From contig JAUIKP010000007.1 of the NCBI GenBank assembly GCA_030430725.1, positions 1 to 20,561 on the forward strand: a DNA stretch of 20,561 bases, read 5' to 3'. The notes beneath the pieces are model-generated. The model was not told the DNA's origin, searched no databases, and worked only from the letters and a program-made list of their open reading frames with translations. Shown here one piece after another: positions 16,932 through 20,561 of this stretch (its first letter is position 1; the number at the start of each line of letters is the position of its first letter). Position numbers and translations under genes: made by a program. The DNA comes from Nitrospiria bacterium (GTDB lineage Bacteria > Nitrospirota > Nitrospiria > Nitrospirales > UBA8639).

Positions 16932-17171
16932 ATGGATATTTTTGGAAAAATTCCCCTGGTGGAAATTCCGGTTCATGTGACCCCGGATCAGAAAAAATGG
17001 CTGGATAGAATGGTGGAAGAGGGAAAAATCGCGATTCCTCCTGGTGGAACGCTGGAAAAAGGTTCTGTAATTTCTATGTTTATCAGAATGCTCATTCACA
17101 ACGCCATGGAAGAACAGATGCGCCAAGCCGCCATCGACGCCGAAGACGAAGATGACGATGATGATGAATAG
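16932..17171 (+). CDS. Small acidic-tailed protein, possible ribbon-helix-helix fold
   Basis: A 79-residue cytoplasmic protein I cannot name. An N-terminal strand-like segment (VEIPVHVTPDQ) is followed by a helix (KKWLDRMVEEG) and then a hydrophobic helix (SVISMFIRMLIHNAMEEQ). That order recalls ribbon-helix-helix DNA-binding proteins, though the linker with 'IPPGGTLEKG' is long for the fold. The last dozen residues are almost all Asp and Glu. AAAAAGGAG lies about 10 nt before the ATG, and a promoter-like pair lies upstream. Coding is well supported by the ribosome site and composition. Its stop is 6 nt before an ATG that may once have begun the next, broken gene, so the two may have been one unit. 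An antitoxin or regulator role is only a guess. Confidence 0.7.
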   Translation: MDIFGKIPLVEIPVHVTPDQKKWLDRMVEEGKIAIPPGGTLEKGSVISMFIRMLIHNAMEEQMRQAAIDAEDEDDDDDE

Positions 17172-17292
17172 AAAAAAATGAACCAGAGTTGAAAAATATA
17201 GTCCCTCTGGCCTTAGACTGCCAAAGGCCCAACTCATTCACCTCGAAGCATTCCAAGATCGACTTTTAGACTTTCCTTTAATCTACAAGTCC

Positions 17293-18449
17293 ATGTCTTT
17301 TGAAAAAGCTGTTTCATCAGTAAACGAGCTTTTCTTTTTTAAAGAGTTTACCTTTTCACGCAACACTTTCAGAACCCAGGAAAATAATGAAATTGAATTC
17401 GCAGATAATGTAGTCTGGCTGCAAGATCTTCTGATTTTATATCAGGTGAAAGAGAGAAAAATTTCTTCTTCTATTGCAGATCCAGAAGAAGAAAAAAATG
17501 GTTCAATAGAAAGGTTCTTAAAAAGGGAACCCGTCAAATCAGAGATTCACTAAACTATTTAAATCAAAAGGATAAAATACCACTTAAAAATCACCGGGGA
17601 GAGACTTTTGAATTATCAACTAAATCATTAACTGCAATAGATAAAATCGTTTTATATTACTCAAATGAATCCCTTCCTTTGGACTGTAAGAACTGCAAAT
17701 CCCACAGAAGCAAAACCATTGGCCTTATTCATGTAATCTCAGCTCAGGATTATATAAAAATCTGCCAAACTTTAATTACCCCTTCAGAAGTGCACGAGTA
17801 TCTCCAATTTCGTGAAGCCCTTATAGAACGCTATCAGAACCAAGTTTTCCATATTAGTGAACCAGCCCTTTTGGGCCAATTTTTATATGGAGATTTAAAA
17901 AAAGAACCAAATGAAAATTACCTAAAATGCCTACATTCTGTGAAGCAAAATCATCATCTTTGGAATATGTCTAAATTTCTAGAGGACTTCCCTCAAAAAA
18001 TCATTGGAAATGTCCAACCCAAGGATTACTATCCGATTGTTTCAGAAATTGCCAAACTGAATCGAAATGACTTAATTGAATTCAGAAAACGATTCAGCCT
18101 GACCGTTAAGAATGCAAAATCCAACGAGGTAATCCCGCCTTACAGAATGGTTATACCAAGAACGAGCTGTGGATTCGTTTTCGTTCCTTGCCCCAAACAG
18201 TTTCGTGAAAATCAAATTCAAGCATTAAAAAATTTCACGTACGCCCATAAATATGACCAGAAACTGCATAAATGCTTGGGCGTGTCTGTGGCTCAAGATA
18301 ATGATGATTATTTTTTAATTTTCTGGGGCTATCTAGAATCTCCGTGGGAGTATAATGAGGAAATGGATCTAAAACTAAAAAAGAGCTTTCCATTTCGTGA
18401 AATTAATGCCGCTGAATCTCCACGATACTCTTTTAAGGAAGTTCTATAA
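17293..18449 (+). pseudogene. Unknown A/T-rich gene broken by a frameshift
   Basis: Two open pieces (17293-17553 and a second whose frame is open back through 17430 to 18449) join into one plausible 385-residue protein if reading slips -1 at the seven-A run 17492-17498. Past that point the new frame gives protein-like sequence (KWFNRKVLKKGTRQ, LNYLNQKDKI) up to 'LDCKNCKSH', whereas the original frame soon stops. The first frame is also open, without a usual start codon, back to 17182 (SPSGLRLPKAQL). An ATG at 17178 in another frame hints at a second lesion. No signal peptide or membrane helix is visible. A CxxC pair occurs at 'CKNC'. I recognise no domain. The DNA is clearly more A/T-rich than its neighbours, suggesting transfer. 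Sequencing error or programmed slippage are the alternatives. The end overlaps the convergent dehydrogenase by 6 bp. Confidence 0.6.
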
Positions 18450-19949
18450 TTTAGCGCAAACCGATTTGACTTCCGTATAAAGATCCAATGCCTCGTGGCC
18501 CATTTCGCGTCCCCAACCGGATTGTTTGTACCCGCCAAACGGCAGCGAGGCGTCAAAAATGTTATGGCAGTTGATCCAGACGGTCCCCGCCCGTAATTGG
18601 GCAGCCACACGATGAGCCTTACTCAAATCTTTCGTCCAAACCGCTGCTGCCAAACCATAGATATTATCATTAGCCTTGGCAATCACATCTTCCACATCGG
18701 TAAAGGGTTCAGCACACACGACAGGGCCAAAAATTTCCTCTTGAATAACCTTCATGGTTGAGTTGGTATTAACCAAGACGGTCGGTTCAACGAAATATCC
18801 TTTGTCTCCAGACCGTTTCCCCCCCGCAACCGCTTGAGCACCTTCGGCAAACCCCGACTCCAAATATCCCAGGACACGGTGTTGTTGTTCATCAGAAACT
18901 AACGGACCCATTTGAGTGTTAGGATCAAGCCCCGGTCCTATCTTAATTTGTTTGGCTTGATCGGCAACCCCTGCCACGACCTTATCAAAAATGCCCTTTT
19001 CTACATACAGCCGTGAGCCTGCAGCACAACATTGTCCATGATTAAAGAAAATCGCACTCGCTACCCCGGGTATTCCCGTTTCCAGATCAGCATCCGGCAG
19101 GACGACACTTGGTGACTTGCCACCAAGTTCCAATGTGACTTTTTTAAGATTCCCTGTTGCAGCATTCACAATAAGTTTGCCAACTTCGGTCGATCCGGTA
19201 AATGCAATTTTATCCACATCGGGATGCGCAGCTAAGGCCGCACCTGCGGTTTCCCCATATCCGGGAACAATGTTCACGACTCCTTCGGGAAATCCTGCCT
19301 CCATGAACAATTCTCCCAAACGCAACGCGGACAAAGGTGTTTGTTCGGCCGGTTTCATCACTATAGTACATCCCACGGCCAATGCCGGGCCAAGTTTCCA
19401 TGCGGCCATTAACAGAGGAAAATTCCAGGGAATGATTTGCCCGACAACTCCAACCGGCTCGCGAAGCGTATAGGCCAGAAATTGAGACCCAGGCATATAG
19501 GGAACCGAAATAGGAATGGAATTGCCTTCAATTTTTGTTGACCATCCTGCCATGTATCGAAACAAATCAACAGCCAATGGAACGTCTGCTGCCCGCGCAA
19601 TGGTTAACGGCTTGCCGTTATCCAGAGACTCTAATTGAGCAAATTCTTCTATATTCGACTCCAGAAGGTCCGCCAACCGCCATAGGAGTTTGCCCCGGTC
19701 AGACGGCGTCATCCTTCGCCATGGGCTTTGTTCAAAGGCCTTTCTGGCAGCTTTCACCGCAAGAGCAATATCGGCCTTGTCGCCTTCCGCCACCTCCGCC
19801 ATCACTTCACCCGTTGCAGGATTAAATGTGGAAAATGTTTTGCCTGATTGTGCGTTGACCCACTGACCATTTATCAGCATTTTACGTGGATGGGACACAA
19901 AAGGTTGGATAGCCGGATGAAGCCGTTCGGTTGAAGTCGCCATACTCAT
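18444..19949 (-). CDS. NAD(P)-dependent aldehyde dehydrogenase (ALDH1/2-like)
   Basis: The enzyme oxidises an aldehyde to the carboxylic acid in the cytoplasm. The 501-residue length is typical. Glu274 in 'LELGGKSPS' is the general base, and Cys308 in 'GQCCAAGSR' aligns with the catalytic cysteine. 'PWNFPL' (174-179), 'MKPAEQTP' (198-205) and 'GSTEVGK' (252-258) form the cofactor site. The closest class is the broad acetaldehyde/betaine-aldehyde group, so substrate cannot be set from sequence. The ATG follows AAGGAGGTG by about 7 nt from the core, a near-perfect ribosome site suggesting strong translation. It stands alone and converges on the broken unknown gene with a 6-bp tail overlap and no terminator between them. 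Confidence 0.95.
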   Translation of the reverse strand: MSMATSTERLHPAIQPFVSHPRKMLINGQWVNAQSGKTFSTFNPATGEVMAEVAEGDKADIALAVKAARKAFEQSPWRRMTPSDRGKLLWRLADLLESNIEEFAQLESLDNGKPLTIARAADVPLAVDLFRYMAGWSTKIEGNSIPISVPYMPGSQFLAYTLREPVGVVGQIIPWNFPLLMAAWKLGPALAVGCTIVMKPAEQTPLSALRLGELFMEAGFPEGVVNIVPGYGETAGAALAAHPDVDKIAFTGSTEVGKLIVNAATGNLKKVTLELGGKSPSVVLPDADLETGIPGVASAIFFNHGQCCAAGSRLYVEKGIFDKVVAGVADQAKQIKIGPGLDPNTQMGPLVSDEQQHRVLGYLESGFAEGAQAVAGGKRSGDKGYFVEPTVLVNTNSTMKVIQEEIFGPVVCAEPFTDVEDVIAKANDNIYGLAAAVWTKDLSKAHRVAAQLRAGTVWINCHNIFDASLPFGGYKQSGWGREMGHEALDLYTEVKSVCAKL

Positions 19950-20263
19950 TTGGGCACCTCCTTACTTTTTAGAAAAAACCATCTGTATCGGATTTAAAAA
20001 AACAGGCCCATGAATTGCTCTAAAAACAAAAGGGGTTGAAAATCTGATATTGTCACTGTTTTTCTTCTTGCCGTCGATTTCACCCATGACAAGGATTTAG
20101 CACTCCCTTTTATTATGGCGACGATTCAATATCTAGTGCAAACCTTAGTCCGTTAGGTTGTTCTTCGGTGTCTTAGAATAAACCACTTTTGAGGAGTTTT
20201 TTAAAATTGGGCGTGATACGATGCCTTGCCTATTATGCGAACTTTTGTAGTGCTCCCCCGAAA
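19950..20263. other. Region between the aldehyde dehydrogenase and the transposase end
   Basis: About 310 bp. It holds the dehydrogenase ribosome site (minus strand, near 19957-19965), its unidentified promoter and, at 20246-20265, a likely insertion-sequence end. No further gene was recognised. Confidence 0.5.
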
Positions 20264-20265
20264 TC
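20246..20265. repeat. Likely terminal inverted repeat end of an IS3-family element
   Basis: TGTAGTGCTCCCCCGAAATC begins with TG, as IS3-family ends do, and the transposase stop codon falls at its inner edge, which is common. The matching repeat at the other end lies outside the window, so the exact boundary and any target-site duplication cannot be seen. Confidence 0.4.
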
Positions 20266-20561
20266 AAGCCACCTGTAAGCCTTGTTTCTGCCGATATTGA
20301 CGAGGACTCCGATACTGTAAGGCTTGATGGGGTCGTCCTTCGTTGTACCATCGCATCCAGCCATTGATCCGTTGTTGCGCCTCCTTGAAGCTGCCAAATC
20401 GATATTGCCAGATGCACTCCTCTTTGAGACTCCGAAAAAACCGCTCGATTAACCCATTCTGTTGTGGCGTGTACGGCGTAATACACTCCTGAGCCAAGCG
20501 ATAGTCTCGACAGGCTTGTCGAAAACGGCGGCTCTGAAAGATTAACCCGTTGTCACGGCGA
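20264..20561 (-). mobile_element. IS3-family transposase (OrfB), 3' end, partial
   Basis: The minus strand is open from the right edge to a TGA at 20264-20266 and gives about 98 residues. 'DNGLIF' near the visible start holds the second catalytic Asp of the DDE integrase core. 'TPQQNGLIERFFRSLKEE' holds the catalytic Glu, and the tail ('WYNEGRPHQAL', 'SPRQYRQ') is typical of IS3 OrfB. The first Asp and the N-terminal part, with the OrfA frame, lie beyond the edge. No internal stop is seen, so the element may be intact. It marks a mobile-element boundary upstream of the dehydrogenase. Confidence 0.9.

Noticed and set aside
20145..20486. 113-codon minus-strand frame at the right end
   Set aside because: It overlaps the true transposase frame and has no transposase or other protein features; it is a shadow frame.
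1..20561. CRISPR arrays, tRNA and rRNA genes
   Set aside because: No regularly spaced direct repeats, cloverleaf sequences or conserved rRNA segments were seen on either strand.

Overview
The window reads as a chromosomal segment of a free-living bacterium of moderate G+C. It contains complete housekeeping genes for methyl-group recycling, arginine and diaminopimelate/lysine synthesis, a lipid desaturase and an aldehyde dehydrogenase. The clustering of arginine genes with lysA-dapA-dapB, and a stress protein fused to PCP_red and rubredoxin-like domains beside a heme-type radical SAM gene, recall Nitrospirota (Nitrospira-like) genomes. That placement rests on remembered gene order. There is no rRNA or nitrification marker here to confirm it.

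Left part (1-2945, minus strand): a five-module protein (two universal stress domains, three PCP_red domains and a rubredoxin-like zinc ribbon) overlaps by 8 bp a downstream radical SAM gene of the AhbD/NirJ type, which runs off the left edge. A 567-bp divergent gap follows, holding one possible 23-codon ORF.

Centre left (3527-7459, plus strand): metK and ahcY make S-adenosylmethionine and clear S-adenosylhomocysteine. The pair ends at a strong intrinsic terminator. A membrane fatty-acid desaturase follows as a separate unit.

Centre (7629-16577, plus strand): a long run of close or overlapping genes: argD, argF, argH, a small LptM-like lipoprotein, a B12-binding radical SAM protein with a STAS-like tail, lysA, dapA and dapB. 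It supplies the later steps of arginine synthesis (argG is absent) and several steps of the diaminopimelate/lysine pathway. The radical SAM gene has no known role in either pathway, yet its 3' end overlaps lysA by 8 bp.

Right part (16578-20561): a small acidic protein with a possible ribbon-helix-helix core, then an A/T-rich unknown gene broken by a frameshift in a run of seven A. That gene converges tail to tail with a minus-strand aldehyde dehydrogenase. The window closes with the 3' end of an IS3-family transposase. This looks like an accessory, mobile-element-exposed boundary next to the conserved biosynthetic block.
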